A stretch of DNA of 27,597 bases. Origin: CAKVLS01 sp045605365 (GTDB taxonomy: Bacteria > Bacillota > Clostridia > Christensenellales > UBA1242). Shown piece after piece: positions 8,248 through 23,200 of this stretch. The stretch spans positions 1-27,597 of the forward strand of contig JAZUPV010000092.1 in NCBI GenBank assembly GCA_045605365.1, written 5' to 3'. Each line of letters opens with the position of its first letter. Within the stretch, counting starts at the first letter, position 1. Under the pieces are notes generated by a model. It was not told where the DNA came from. It worked only from the letters and a program-made list of their open reading frames with translations, and did no database searches. Position numbers and translations under genes: made by a program.

Positions 8248-11200
8248 ATGAAAAAGATATTAACATTTTTAATGATAATGTTTGTGGGGCTATCGGGCCT
8301 TGTTTTTGGTTGTAGCGACAAGTACAAAAACTTGACCGTTTCGATAACTACTCAACAAGCCAGAGCTGAAGATGGAAGTATCACTCTATATGTTGACGGA
8401 CCTAGTGAAGAAATTTCTATTACTATGTCTGGTGCACCAAAAGATTTTAACTACGTGCCAGCATTTAGTTTTTCTAACCCAGAATACATCTCAGTAAACC
8501 CAATTAACAATGTTATTGACAAAGGCGTAAAAAAGACAATCACAGCAGTAGCACCTGGTACAACTACTATGACAGTTACTACAAGTGAAGGTGGCAAATC
8601 TGCTAGTCTAAAAATCAACGTAATAAAAAAGGCAACAGGTATAAACTTTAAAGAAGACTATACCTTAGCTCTTGTAAGAAAAACTGGTGCTGAAGCAACA
8701 ATCAACTACAGCACCGCATTAAAACTTTCTCCAGAAGATAGCAACCAAACATTTATCAAGTTTGGTATGGAGACAAATACCAATGATATCGTTATAGATG
8801 CCAACACAGGCAAACTAACAGTTATCAATGGTGACACAGCTTTAGAAGAAGTTGTTGTTTTTGCAAAACTAGTCGACCATATGGGCAACGATGAAGAGGG
8901 TATAGACCCAACAAGATTAACAGTAAAACTTGTAGACGAAATCTTGCCAGAAGATATGGTTCTATACAAAGGTTCTACACTTGCAGACATTTTGCCAGAG
9001 AACATAATCACTGATACAATCACTCTTGCAAAAAATATCGACTCTCTAAACTATATCAATGTTATTTTAGAAGTAAAAACTCTTCAAAGCATACATATTG
9101 AGTTGCCAGTGTTTACAACATCTTCTCCAGTAACAGCTTATCCAACAACTAGTCAAATCTATACTATCGGCAACAAACAGTACTTTATGTTTAGAGTAAA
9201 TGCTATTAGATATGACCTTGACTATGTATTAAAATTTCAAGTTGAACTAACTGGTTTTGAAGGGCAGTTTGATTATCACAAAGATTTAGATTTAATCTGC
9301 GACTTATATGCAAAAGATTTTGAGATAAACGACGTTGTTCGTACAGATTACCACGAACTTGTGTTGTACACCAACGACGAAACAAACGGTTCTAGAATGC
9401 ACGTTGCGATAAGCAACCCTAGAGAAATCTCTGACGAAAACGGACAATTTACCGTAGAACTATATGATAACGATACGTTGGTAGATAACCAAACTTTGAT
9501 TGAAAGATATTTTGAAATCAAAGCCAACGGTCCAGTAAATATCTTAGACAATACTTTTGATAACGATACAACATTCTTTATCAAGATGGTACCAGGAGCC
9601 TTAACTCCAGCTGATAGCGGTAGATTCAAACTAGTTATCAAAGCAACCGTACCAGAAAAAGAAAGTTTAAGAGCAACAACTACAGTAAAACTTCTTGTAA
9701 GACAAGGCATACAAAGCATCGATCAATTTACATATGTTCAAAATGAAGAAACTATCACTTCTGGCTTTGGTGATGCTAGCGTAGTCAAGCTAAACCTTGA
9801 CGCAGTAAGTTATCTTGATTTTCAATTAGTACTAACTCCAGCAGATGCTGATACTATGACACTAAGAGCTAAGAGCTTGGACGAAGGCATAGTAAAAGTA
9901 GAAAAGATTGGTTCTATATTTAGATTGACACCACTTTCTGTTGGTACTACTACAATACAAGTTTCTAGTACAACACTAGAAGGTATCAAGTTCTTTAAAG
10001 TTAGCGTTTATAAACCTATTAGCGATTTCTTAGTAGGATTAAACTCAGACTCTAACAACAACGTAGGCAAACTAGACAGAATAAACGAATCTTTAACTAA
10101 CATCGTTGCAAAACAAAACAAAACAGTAAAATTGTTGCTAACAACAAAACCACTAAACGCAGAGTATAACAATATCAGTTATCAAGTAACTTTAGGTGGT
10201 ACAGAACTTACTGTTACTGATGGGGTAATCACAGACGAAACATTTAGTCTAAACCCAACAACAAATAGTTTTATTTTCTTAAAAAATACTACAGAGACAT
10301 ATACGGTAACAATCACCCTAACCAACCACGATGGTGACGAAATTGTAAGAGAATTTACAACTAGTGTATACATACCTATTGAGTCAATATATATCGATAC
10401 AACAGATATGAGAACAGAGTTGTACAATCCAAACAACCTAGGTTATTTTGACCTAACCAACGCAGAAGAATCTTATACTTCTGTTAACGTACCTGTTACA
10501 ATAACTCCAGCCAATGCAACTTATGCTGGTCAAGTTCAATATGTTGTACGTGTAGACGGCAAAGCAGAAAATTCTAATATACTATTGCGCAACGGCAATA
10601 TCTTTAGTGTTAATGCAGATTATCCTATAGAAAGTTATCCAAAGAGTGTATTTATCGTAGCTCAAGTACAAGAATTTGATAGACTTGTTGCAACATCTCA
10701 AGAGTTTATTATACGTGACCCAATACCAGTACAATCATTGATTGTTGATGGTGTATCAAACGATTTGTTATACTTTAAACAAGGTGTAGACACTTCTAAA
10801 GACTTAAAAATAAGCACACTACCTGCAAAAGGCGTATTTAACAACAAAGTTAAATGGGTACAACTAGCAGAAGATAGTGACACAATTTTAGACTTTGCAG
10901 ATGCTCCTGCAAGATTTGACAAAACAAATTCAAAATTTGATGTTGTTTATAACAAACAAACTAACACTCTAACAGTTATGCCAAAGAGTGTTGGTAACGC
11001 AAGATTGCTTATTATCCCAGAAGATAAAATTACTGACTTTAAAGATAACAAATACACTTATGACTGGGACGGCGTAGTTGAGATATTTGTATCTGTAGCA
11101 GATGGTAGCGAAGCAAACCCTTATCATATTAGTTCTTATCAAGATCTAAAAGATGTTTCTCTTGCTCTAGACAAGTTCTATATGATGACCGCTGACGTTA

Positions 11201-14200
11201 ATGTTACAGACAACTGGGAGCCACTTGCTCTTACAGAAACAACTCCATTTATGGGTGGTATCAACGGCAAGTACGAAAGACTAAACAAACAACACAAAAT
11301 CACAGGTTTAAGTTATGCCACAGCAGGTACAAGCCCTTATGCATATTTTGGTTTGATAGGTGCTAACTCAGGCAAACTTAAAAACCTAGATATAACTTAT
11401 GACTTTGTTCAAACAACTTTCTCAAGTATCCACTTTGGTGGACTTGTAGGTAAAAACTTGTCTAATGGCACAATAGAAAATTGTACAGTAACATTTAACG
11501 ATATTAACATTTCTTATCAATACAGTATGTGGTTTGGTGGTCTTGTTGGTTACAACCAAGGCAAGATAGAAAACTCACAATCAGGTATTAGCATCAATTG
11601 TACCGCAAACATAGCAACACAAGTTAGTGCTTCTGAACTATATGTTGGTGGTATGGTTGGTTACAACTCTCTTAACACTGACGTAGTTGGTAGTTTGCTT
11701 GATATCGGTAGAGAAGACGAAATAGAAATTAACTACGGTACTTCTGGTTATGACGTAGTAACAAATATCACAGTTGCGTTGCCAGAAGGCGCATCTCAAT
11801 CAGCTTTAACCAATATTGGTATAGGTGGTGTGTTTGGCGCTATCGTTGGACAAAAAGATCACCCAGAAGTAACAACCATTAGCAACCTTAGTGTTCAAGG
11901 TAAAATAACTGCAAATGGTTTTAGCAGAGTAGGTGGATTTGTAGGTTTTGCTCAATATGCAACAATCAACAATTCATTCTCAATAACAAGAGTATTTGCT
12001 AGAGAAAACGTAGGTGGATTTGTAGGATATGCAGAAGCTAGTGAAATAGCATACAGTAGTGCAGAAAATTACAATAGTGATTCTCTAACAGCAAGAGACT
12101 ATGTAGTTGGTGACAATTACCTTGGTGGTTTTGCTGGTACATTACTTGCAACACAAGTTTCTTTCTCTTACGTTATTTCTTATTATACAAACAACACAAC
12201 TTATGACATCAAATGTCTAAGCGACGCTGATACCAATACTTATGTAGGTGGTTTTGCAGCAAACGTAGACGACGAAAGCGTAATTAACTACTGCGCAAGC
12301 AATATAAACATTTCTGTTAACAACAGTTATTGCGTAGGTGCATTCATAGGCAATTTAGGTGTAGGCAACACAGTAGACAACTTCTACTGTAGAGGCACTG
12401 GTACTATACAAGGTACTCCAGTAGGTGCTAAACCAACCGGTCTAAACAGTGATGACGAAATTGACCCAGATGCAACATATTATTCTACCTACAGCATAGC
12501 AACAATTAATCCAGATGACCCACTAGCAACACTAGGATTGAGAAAGGGTAATGGTTCTTATGTAGCAGCTGACGGTGACCCAGAAAAATTCTGGCAAACT
12601 ACCGAAGGTATCAATGATGGCTTGCCATATATCACAAGAGAAGATGGCAAAGTATTATTTGCAAACTTGCCACTTATAATTGATGTTAAGTTTGACAACA
12701 ACCTTGACGGATATACTCCTGACAAACTAGACGAAGTAAAACAAGATGGTTATATCTACGTTGACGAAAAGACAATCATTTTGTTCTATAACAACATTGA
12801 TGATGGTTCTCTAACACTAAGTCAACTTATCGGTGTAAACACTCACAATCTTAATACTTTTGCAGATGTAACAGTTAATCCATTAACTCAAAAAACTGCA
12901 AGACTAAATATATCTTCTTCTAACACAAACGTTGTTAAAGTTAATAAAAATGGTACTTTCCAAGTAGTAGGCGAAGGCAGTGCAATACTTACTGTTTCTT
13001 CACAACTTAACTATTCTTGCTTAATTCAAATCAACTTGATTGTAAAACTAGGTGTTAACGATTATAACCTATACGAGTCAAGCAACCTTACACAAAGCAG
13101 CAAAGTTTCTAACTTAGAAACTGAGCCTGTAGAAGTTTTAATCAAAACAAAAGCTCCATTGTTCTCTCAAATAGAATATCAAAGAGAATTATTATCTAAA
13201 GATCTTAACTTGCAAGCTAACCAAGAAATCAGCATAAGATATATCTTAGGTGATAGCAATTGTACAGAAAACTTTATCATCAATAAAGAATGGTTGTATG
13301 ACAACATCAACAACTACTATTATGTTGATATACCATTTAATGAAGTTGCTTCTATCATAGCAAAGGTTAAAACTTTAACCAATGTTAAGATAACTGCTAT
13401 ACCATATCTAAGTGTTACATACAAAGATTTTGTTGGTAGCGAAGGTATGAAGAGTAGCAAAGTTCAACTTGATTATCTTGCAAAAGACTTCTATGTTAGT
13501 GTAAAAAACGGTGCAACAAACATCTACTTTGAGTCAAACTCAACCAATATGGAGATGACCCAACTACAAACATTGGTATTTACTGTAGTAGTTGAAACAG
13601 ACATCTTAGATGACGATATCGCTTTTGTAGAAAAACTTTATAACGAACAATTAGGTGAGTTTGAAGATAGTGATGAGTTAACTATCAACCCATCAGCTTC
13701 AGAAACAATCTATGACCCAACAACAAACGAAGTTGTAGCTGTAAAAGTAAAATACTCAATAGCTTATCCTTATGACAAAGGCTTGTCAGAAGAAGACAAC
13801 CTGCTATCAGAAGATAAAGAGTTCAAAATCAACTTCCGCAGTTCTCTAAAGTCTTCTATTAACAAAGACTTGAGTTTGACTATCAAACCACAATCTATCG
13901 TAAGTGTAGACTTAGGTTTGTACAGTAACTATAGCGATTATCTAACAAAAGATGGTACAGATACACATATCTTTAACGGTGTACCAGCATTGTTAACAAT
14001 CGAAGTTTACCCATACTTTAGTAGATTTGATAGACTAGAAGTTTGCTACACAACAAACTCTGGCTATGATATTACATTGACACAGTTACAATTTGACCGC
14101 AACAAAATAGAAAACAAAGATGGTCAAGTTGTCGGTGTCGAAAAGGCTCTTTCTACTTATCCTAGTGGAGAAGGTAGCGGAGAGTATATCACTGGTTATG

Positions 14201-17200
14201 GTATCAAACTTAACAAAACGACAGGCGCCGATTCTTTAATTAGTACAACAGACAGTATTTATTCTTATAGCAAATTATATTATCTAAGCGTACTTATTGG
14301 TAGCGAAGTGCCAGACCTTACAGAGTTTAGACTACAAGTTAAGTTCTACAACGACAACGAACAAGTTAGACCTTTTGATGCTATATACAACATCAAGAGT
14401 TTGTCACAACCAACAATCAACTTCGACCTTAACAACCAAGGGCTAAAAGGCAACGTGCCAATCGGTACTAACAACCTATTAGACGTAACAGTTAACAATT
14501 TTGAAGGCGAAATTGATTGGAGCGTAATGATTTTAGATGCATCAGGTCAACCTGACGAAAAGTTGATGGATCTAGATGATGACGAAACTGTAGACTATTA
14601 CGCTTTAAGAAAATCATTGTTACCTACAAAAGTAGGCAGCGAATATTATTTCAAAGTTGACCAAAATGCAATTGAGTTACTAGGCAAAACAGTTAGAATA
14701 ACCGCCACAGTAACAAAAACAGATAACACATCTGCAGGTGCATTTACCGCAACCAAGACAAAAGACTTCTTAATAACTTTATATACCATCAAGTCAGTTA
14801 CCGTAGAGAGCGTAAGCAATAACCTATTGTTGTTGCCAATATATACTCCTTATAACTTAAGACTAAAAGTTAGTGCTTATTATAGTGACATTGATTATGT
14901 CTTTGACAATGGTTCTCAAAGATTAACAATACGTAACTTGCTAGCAAGACTAGAAAATGCTCTAAGCAAAGAAGACGTTTGGTACTACCTATGCAATGAT
15001 CTTTGCAGTATCGAAGGTCACCCAAGCTATCATCAACTAGAAGCTGGCAACATTAAATACAACAACATATTCAACTTTATCTCATACAATGATTATTTTG
15101 CTGTATATGGTTACGAAGTAGACCAAGTTACAACAATTAGAGCAGAATTTGCAATTGGTTACGAAAACGGCTTGCCAGTAGTTGACTTGCCAGAAGAAGG
15201 ACAAGTTTCTACAGCAGTTAATTCTTCTAATTATCAATTAGAATTTGGCTTAATGTTTGATTATCAAGCTGACATAAAAAATCCTATCCCTATCCAAACA
15301 GCAGAAGAACTATATGCTATGGAGGAGGGCAAAGATTATCGTCTAATAGCTGATATAGAACTTGACCATCACAAACCAATCACAACAGCAATCTCTAGCC
15401 TAGATGGTAACGGTTATACTATTTATATTACTGGTTTTGAGGCATACTCATCAACCGGTGCAGAAACGGGCGAATCTGCAGCAACTCAAGTAGGCAATAT
15501 AGGTTTATTTGCTAGTTTGCAGGCAGAAAAAGTCTTGAGCAATATCACAGTTTATTATCTACAATCAGTAGTAAACAATAGTCGCCTTGACGAATATACC
15601 GGCGAATATATAAGTGATATTAATTTGCCAGCAGTTATCAATCCATTAGAAGTAAATGCATCAGCCTTAACTAGCATCAACTTCGGTGGTATAGTAGCTG
15701 TCAACGACGGTATCATAACAAACTGTACAACTACAGGTAAGTTAAAATTTGACCTTAATAACGAAATTTTAACAGCTGGTTATAATGGCGGTTTGGTTGG
15801 TATCAACAACGGATTCTTAACCAACTCTAAGGTAGAAAACTTTGAGTTTACATCATCAGGCAATGTTGGTGGCTTTGTAGCTCAAAATAACAAAATTATC
15901 AGTACTTGTTATGTAACAGGTGCAAAAATAATCAACAAATCAACCGATATTGACACATACTTTACTGGTGGATTTGTAACAGAAAACGCACAAAACGCAG
16001 AAATCTATCGTTGCTTTACACAAGGTATTCAAAAGACTTCAGACACTACAATTGTTCATACTGGTGGCGGTATCCAAACAAGTGGTGTAGCAGGTGGATT
16101 TGTTTATACCAACTCAGGCAATATCCAAGATTGTTACAGCAACATAGCTGTTTCAGCATCAGAAATGAGTGCAGGTTTTGTATTTACTAACAACAACGAA
16201 GCTGTTGTTAACAACTGCTATTCTATCTCAAAAATAGCAAGCAACAGCCGTACAGCATCTCCATTTACTGGTATCGGTAGAGATGGTGGTGTTATAGTTG
16301 TATATAGTGGTGTCATTTCTAACTGCTTCTATCTAGCAGGTGATTATTATCAACTAGAAAACGAACCAGCTAGAAAAATATCTCAAGACAACTTCTCAAC
16401 AACTGCAACTTTCTCAACCTTCGATATTGCTATGGAGGCTGATGACGCAGACAATGCAGAAGGTCACACTTGGATAGTTAAAGATGGTAAACCAGTACTA
16501 GTTAATACTCAAATAGCAACTTTCTCTCGTAGTGATTATGTAGGCAAATCAAAGACCTATAGTGATTCTTATACATTTGCATACAATACTACTACAAAAC
16601 GTTATGAACAAGCAGGTACTTCAAACTACCTACAATTAACACGTACTGCAAGATCTGTTTATTACGAAACAGGTGGCGCTGAGAGTGAAAAAGTATTCTT
16701 ATATCCAAAAACCGAAAAAATTAGAGATCCATATACCAATATAGAGTCTATCATCACTCGTTGGTACGAAGGTGACGAACATACAGGTATCATAACTTAT
16801 ACCCTAGAAGAATTAGAAGGCGGCGGATATGAGCTTGTACAAGTTGGCAACGAAGCTAACAAAAAGACAGCTGTAGTTACTAACTACACAGAAGTATATG
16901 CCGAAGGTGCTACAACATTTATTTGGGAGACCAACCAAACAACTTATCCAAGTTTGGTAAATACTGACAAAAACCCATATCAAACTATCGAAAGAGATGG
17001 TGCTCACGAATATTTAGAAGTAAATGTTATCGGTGCTACTTATGAAACTGGTATAGATTCTATCACAATAGACCTATCATTAGATAGATACAACAATTGT
17101 GACTTAGTATTTAACAACAACACAGAAGATGGCTTTGGTACATTTACTTATAAAGTAGTAGAAAATATTCAATATTACTACACTAATTTAAATGTCGGTA

Positions 17201-20200
17201 CAAAAACAAATCCTTACTTAATCTATGACCTAGCAAGCTTTAATGCTTATTTAAAAGACGCTAATGCTCACACAGCTATAGTTTCTACACGTAACTATTA
17301 TAGACTTGTTACAGATATAGATTTTGCATTCAAAACTCCTTCAACATCAACACGTACATTGTGGGGATTCTTAGAAGGTAACAGCATGACTTTAAGCAAT
17401 ATCGTACTTACTTATGAGTCAAGCTCAACATCTCAACAATCATTTGGTTTGTTTGGTGAGATAAAAAATAGTATTATCACAGACTTAAATATTCAAGTAG
17501 GTGAAATTGTTAGTTCGGCTCACACTTATGTAGGTGGTCTTGCAGGTAGAGCTTATGCAGAACCTGTGACATTGCCTACAGAAGAACAAGACGACGTATA
17601 CAAACAATACACAATTATCAGCAATGTTAATGTTACTTCAGTAGACGAAAACAGCGTTGTACTTGGTAGAAATATCGTAGGTGGATTGATTGGTTATGCT
17701 ACTGGTGATGTTAGATTTACTGACATTACAGTTTCTACAAACGTCAACTCAGTATTCGTAGTACCTACCGAAGCCGGCGTTAAATTCTTAATGTACGAAA
17801 GATTAACAGGTAATGGTCAACTAACTAACGAAAAATTAAAACTAGTTGGTTTGCCAACAACAGGCAGCTCATATCAAGATTATAACAACACCGTTAACCA
17901 AAACATCTCTTATGCTGGTGGCATAATCGGTATACTAGATGCTAAGTTAATCGACCCTGCTGTTAACGAACTTGACTATGATTATCATATTACTAACTCA
18001 ACCGTTCAAGGTGAAGTTCACGTTGCGGGTCGTGTAGTTGGTGGTATGTTTGGTCTAGTTGCTACCGACAACTTAGTTAACGATGCTACATTTGTACTAC
18101 AAGCCAACAAGCAGTCTCTAAGAGGCGACTTTATGACTGGCGGTGTAGTCGGTGAAAACCGTGGTGTCTTGACTAACATTACTCTAGATTATAGCGAAAA
18201 AGATAGAGAAACTATCCGTGCAACCGGTGTAGGTTTGATATCTGATACTCATAATCAAAACTTATTTAACAATGGTACCAAGACTGTTACTATTGGTGGT
18301 ATAGTTGGTTTTAACAACCAAGGTAGTATCACAAACTCAATTTCTCACGCAGACGTACGCAACCTAAACGCTACCGTTGCTGGTGGTGCAGTAGGTCGTA
18401 TGGTTGGCGGCAAACTAAAGAATGTAGTTGTAACTGGTTCTGTTAGAGCAAAATCAATCATGGGTGGTATGGTTGGTACAGTTAACACTGCTGCAATGTT
18501 GTTATATAGCAATGGTTTTGTATTTGCTGCACAATATGATTTGTTACCATACAATTCAAGTGCAACTTATAACCAAATCATCGCAACCAACCTAGCAGGA
18601 TTTAACGCATACCATGCTGATTCATTGCCTAAGTTTGAAGATTGCGTTGCTGCAAACAACTGGCTAATAAGTGATGCGGCATTTATCGTACCACAACAAA
18701 ACGTTTATCGTGTAGCTGGTGGTTTTATCGGTGTAGAAAGTTTAAGAACAGACTATCAACTAGATATGTATATGTATGATATAGACGGCAAAGGTCTAAA
18801 AGCTGATGGCGTTACTCCAACTGATGATGGTGTGCCAGAAGTTAACCAACAATATATTGACCTAGCTTCTGCATTACAAGCAAAAAATCGTTTTGAAAAT
18901 TGCTACTATACATATTCTGCTTATGGTACAACAAACCCAGCTCCAGCAAGTATCCCATCTAATGGATATATCGCACCATTGTTTATCACTAACTATGATG
19001 CTCCATATATCACACTAGACAAAAACGTTGTGGACAAAACCCCAAGCAAAGCAATACATAATATTGGTTCAACATCTGTAACAGGTGTGGGAGTAGGAAC
19101 AAGTTATGGTCTATTTGGTGTAACACACTTTGATATGTTGTATAACAACCCAGTTGTTTATAACAATGTAGAAAAACAAAACAATGACAGATATATTGTT
19201 ACTTTACCTAATATCGGTACTTCATTAGCTCTAGGTAACTATCTAAACAATATGTTGCTTGCTTATGGATACAAATCAGAACTTCAACTTGAAGAAGTCG
19301 AAGGTGTACACAATTTACACATTTGCTTTACTTTACCAGAAAGCGTTATTGATGTTGATGTGGCTGCAGGTAGCAAACCTTTCAACTTTGTGACTGCTTC
19401 AACCGAAGACGGCAAAACCCTTGGTACTCTAACTATAGGTTATAAAGCATTTGCTTATCGTAACTTCAATCAAGATATTTGGGATTTTGGCGAAAACTTC
19501 TATGCAAATTCACTTGCAGGTTGCACAAAATATCCATCTATCAAAAAATTCTCTAAGACATATTCTTGGGAAGACTTCATTGCTGAAGACCCTTCTAAGG
19601 ACGATCAAGGCAACCCAATACCAGTCTTTGAAGGTAGCGGAACATCTGCAGATCCTTATAAGATTTCTACTGCAGAAGACCTTGCAAAACTTGCAGTATT
19701 AGTTAACAAAGGTATCGGTTCTTACAAAAATGAAGAAAAATACTATAAATTAACTAAAGATATTGACTTAAGTAGTAAATACTGGAAGCCAATAGGTACA
19801 AAAACAAATCCATTTAAAGGTGTCTTTGATGGTGACAGTCACTATATTAACTATACAACAGTTAATAGTACCTTAGCTGCAACAGACTATGTTGGCGTAT
19901 TTGGTTATGTTTCTCATGCAAAAGCCGTTATCAAAAACTTAAATACTTATGGTGGTCATATAGAAGCTTTATATGACAGATCATGTGCTGGAGGAATAGT
20001 TGGTAAACTAGATGCTGGCATAATTGAGAATTGTACTAATGCCAATACCGTGAAGGGTGCACACAGGGTAGGTGGTGTTGCTGCTGAAGCAACTACTATC
20101 AAAGATTGTTCTAACTATGGAAATATTAGCTTAGTTAGTGCATCAGAATATAGAGGTCCGACACCAGGAGAATTAAGCAGAGAACCTTTATTGATGATTG

Positions 20201-23200
20201 GTGGTGTTGTTGGTTGGGCTTCGTCAATAACCACAACAAAAAATACTGTAAACGAAGGTACTATCACAGTTGATGATACTATCACAGATTATATTAATTA
20301 TACAGCAACAGTTGTTGTTGGTGGTTTTTATGGTCTTGTTGACAATGTAAATAACGAAACAACTGGTGTAATCCATACTAACTTAGGTACAATTAACGTT
20401 ATCAGTTCTGCTCATCAGTTATATGTTGGTGGCTTTGCAGGTATATCTATTGGTAATTTGAATATAGATACTACTATACAATCTCAAATTATCAACAAAG
20501 GTATTCTAAACGTAAGAAGTTTTAACTCTAACGACTTTATGGGCACAGCCTATAAATTGACCAATCAACCATTGAATCCATTGAGCGAAACTCGCGGTTC
20601 AGCTAAGTTTGCTGTAGGTGGAATAGTTGGTTCTAACTTAGGATATGTTTACAAATGTGCTAACAATGGTGATATTACATTTACAACCAACTACCTAAGC
20701 TATGCTGTAAGTGGTGTAGGCGGTATAGTTGGTATTAACGAAGCTTATAGTACAGGTAGCAAAATCGAACAATGCTACAATATCAACACTATCACTACTA
20801 ACATCTCAAGTAGTGTTACTGTATGTGGTACAGGTGGTATAGTTGGATTGTCTTTTGGTACTATAACTGTAGGTGACACAAACAATATCACAGCATTTAG
20901 CGGAAATTACGAAATTAATAACAGCTACAATATGGGTGAAATTGCCGGTGGTGGTAAAGGTTATAACTTTATCGGCGGTATAATCGGTATGACTGCTGTT
21001 GTTAAAGAAGGTGATTTTGGCTTTGGTTATAACGTTGTAGAAAATACAGCTTTACAACTAAACTACAACCCAGGCGACACTGGTGGCGCAGAATCTTATG
21101 GCAACTGCAAAATTAACAATACTTATAATATAGGTATTATTAATTATAGTGGTGACTATGCTTTTGGTAGAGGTTCTATCGCAGGTTATAGTGCATATAT
21201 CATATGTAGCAATGTTTATTACCTAAAAGGTACTGCAGACTACGCTGGTTATGCTTATGACCAATCAGATGACGAAGCATCTATCGAAAACATATTAAAT
21301 AGTACTCGTGGTGTAGAACAAAAAACTTCTAACAATATGAAGTACTACTACAAAGATGCTGCTGGTACAGAATATGGCATTAAGTTGCTAGCTCCTGCAA
21401 ACAACGCTATCTGGGTACAAGAAGTTGATACTTGGTATCCAACTTTGAAACTAAACAACAGCTATACAATGTGGGAAGATTATACTCAGCAAGTAGAGTC
21501 TATCGCAAGCAACACTTATGGTATATCTACTGCAGAACAACTAGCATCATTGAGCGCTGGCGTTAACTCTGGAGCAATCAAAACTTCAGGCTTGACATTT
21601 AAGTTATTGGCAAACATTGATTTGTCTAACAAACTATTTGAACCTATCGGTACTATAGATTATCCTTTCCGTGGTACATTTGATGGTGACGGATATACAA
21701 TTAAATATATGACTATTAACAATAGTAGTGCTTACAAAGATAGAAGTGGCACAAGCTTTGGTTCATTGTTTGGATTTGTTATAGATGCAACAATAACCAA
21801 TGTTGGTTTGATTTCTCCAACAATAACTGGAGTTAACTATGCAGCAGGTTTTGTACACAGTGCAGTTAATTCTCATATTAGTTACTGTTATAACGAAATT
21901 GACAGTTTGGACAATGCAGACAGCAGTGCAGTAGACAATTACAAATATGGTAAAATCTCTGCTGACACACAAAGTGCTGGTATTGCCAATACCTTAGACA
22001 ACTCTACAATTACTCGTAGTTATAGCAATACTATCGTTCATCAAGTACAAGGTACTGGTACAGTTGCTGGTCTTGTTACAACAATGCAAAATAGTAGTAG
22101 CATAACAGACAGTTATGTAGATGATGCTGGCGTGGGTGGCAACTTGCAAATAGATGGTACAGCAAGCGAAACATTTGTTGATATTCAAGATAGATGTGCT
22201 TATTATGCTTACAATGTAGATACAACATCAAGTTTTGCAAGAGTTTATAACTTAACCAACGCAAAAAATACTGCAAACAACTCTGCAGATACCGATGCAA
22301 AATCAGTTTACATTAGTTATGCTTGGAACGAACATAAGATGGTTGCTGGTCAACCACAACCTGGCTTTGATGCTGTTCTAGGCAATGTAGACCCAACTCC
22401 TACAAACTTAGATAATTTAGGTTGGGATATGATCAACGTTTGGAGTAGTGAATATGCTCTTAACACTGGTACAAAAACCAATGCTACAATACGTAGACTT
22501 GGCAAAAACTGGATCAACTCTGAGTGTGAAGACTTAGTATTGACCAATGCTAGTGGAAAATCTATTTTAAATAGAGCAGATAACGAAAACGAATTTGACT
22601 TTATCTACTACAACATTTCTTCAGCAAAAGAACTTGCTTGGGTAGCTTATAACCTAAACAATGGCTTTATTAAATGTAAAGTTGCTGACGGAACTCAAAT
22701 TATCTTTAGATTAACTCAAGATATTAACTTAAATGGCAAATATTGGACCCCAATCGGTACTTTAGACAATCCATTTACAGGTGTGCTTGATTTTAACAAC
22801 CATACAATATCAAATATGATAATTGATTCAGAAAATGATATGTACGCAGGTCTTATTGGATACGCTCAAGGTGCATCTTTAAGAAATGGTTATATAGTAG
22901 ATTCTTATATCAAGGTTGATGCTACAAGTCAAACTTATGAAGAATCTAGTGCTCTAAAGAGTATGTATATGGGCGCATTAGTTGCAAAAGGTCACAACAC
23001 TTCAATCAACAATATTCAAATTGAAGCCAACTTGTCAGGTTATTCTAAATATAACATCTTTACAGGTGCCGTATCTGGATCATTAACCTATGCAAATAGC
23101 TCTCTTGCAGACCCAGTTAAGTTGTCTAATATCAAGGTTTTAAAACCTGACAACGAAACTAAGATCCCTGCTGAATATCGTGGAGAAAACCAAGTAGCTG

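Noticed and set aside
8706..22547. Reverse-strand and alternate-frame reading frames inside the giant lipoprotein gene, including the plus-strand one at 19451-19702
   Set aside because: They overlap a clearly coding frame with recognised domains, and their translations are low-complexity shadows.
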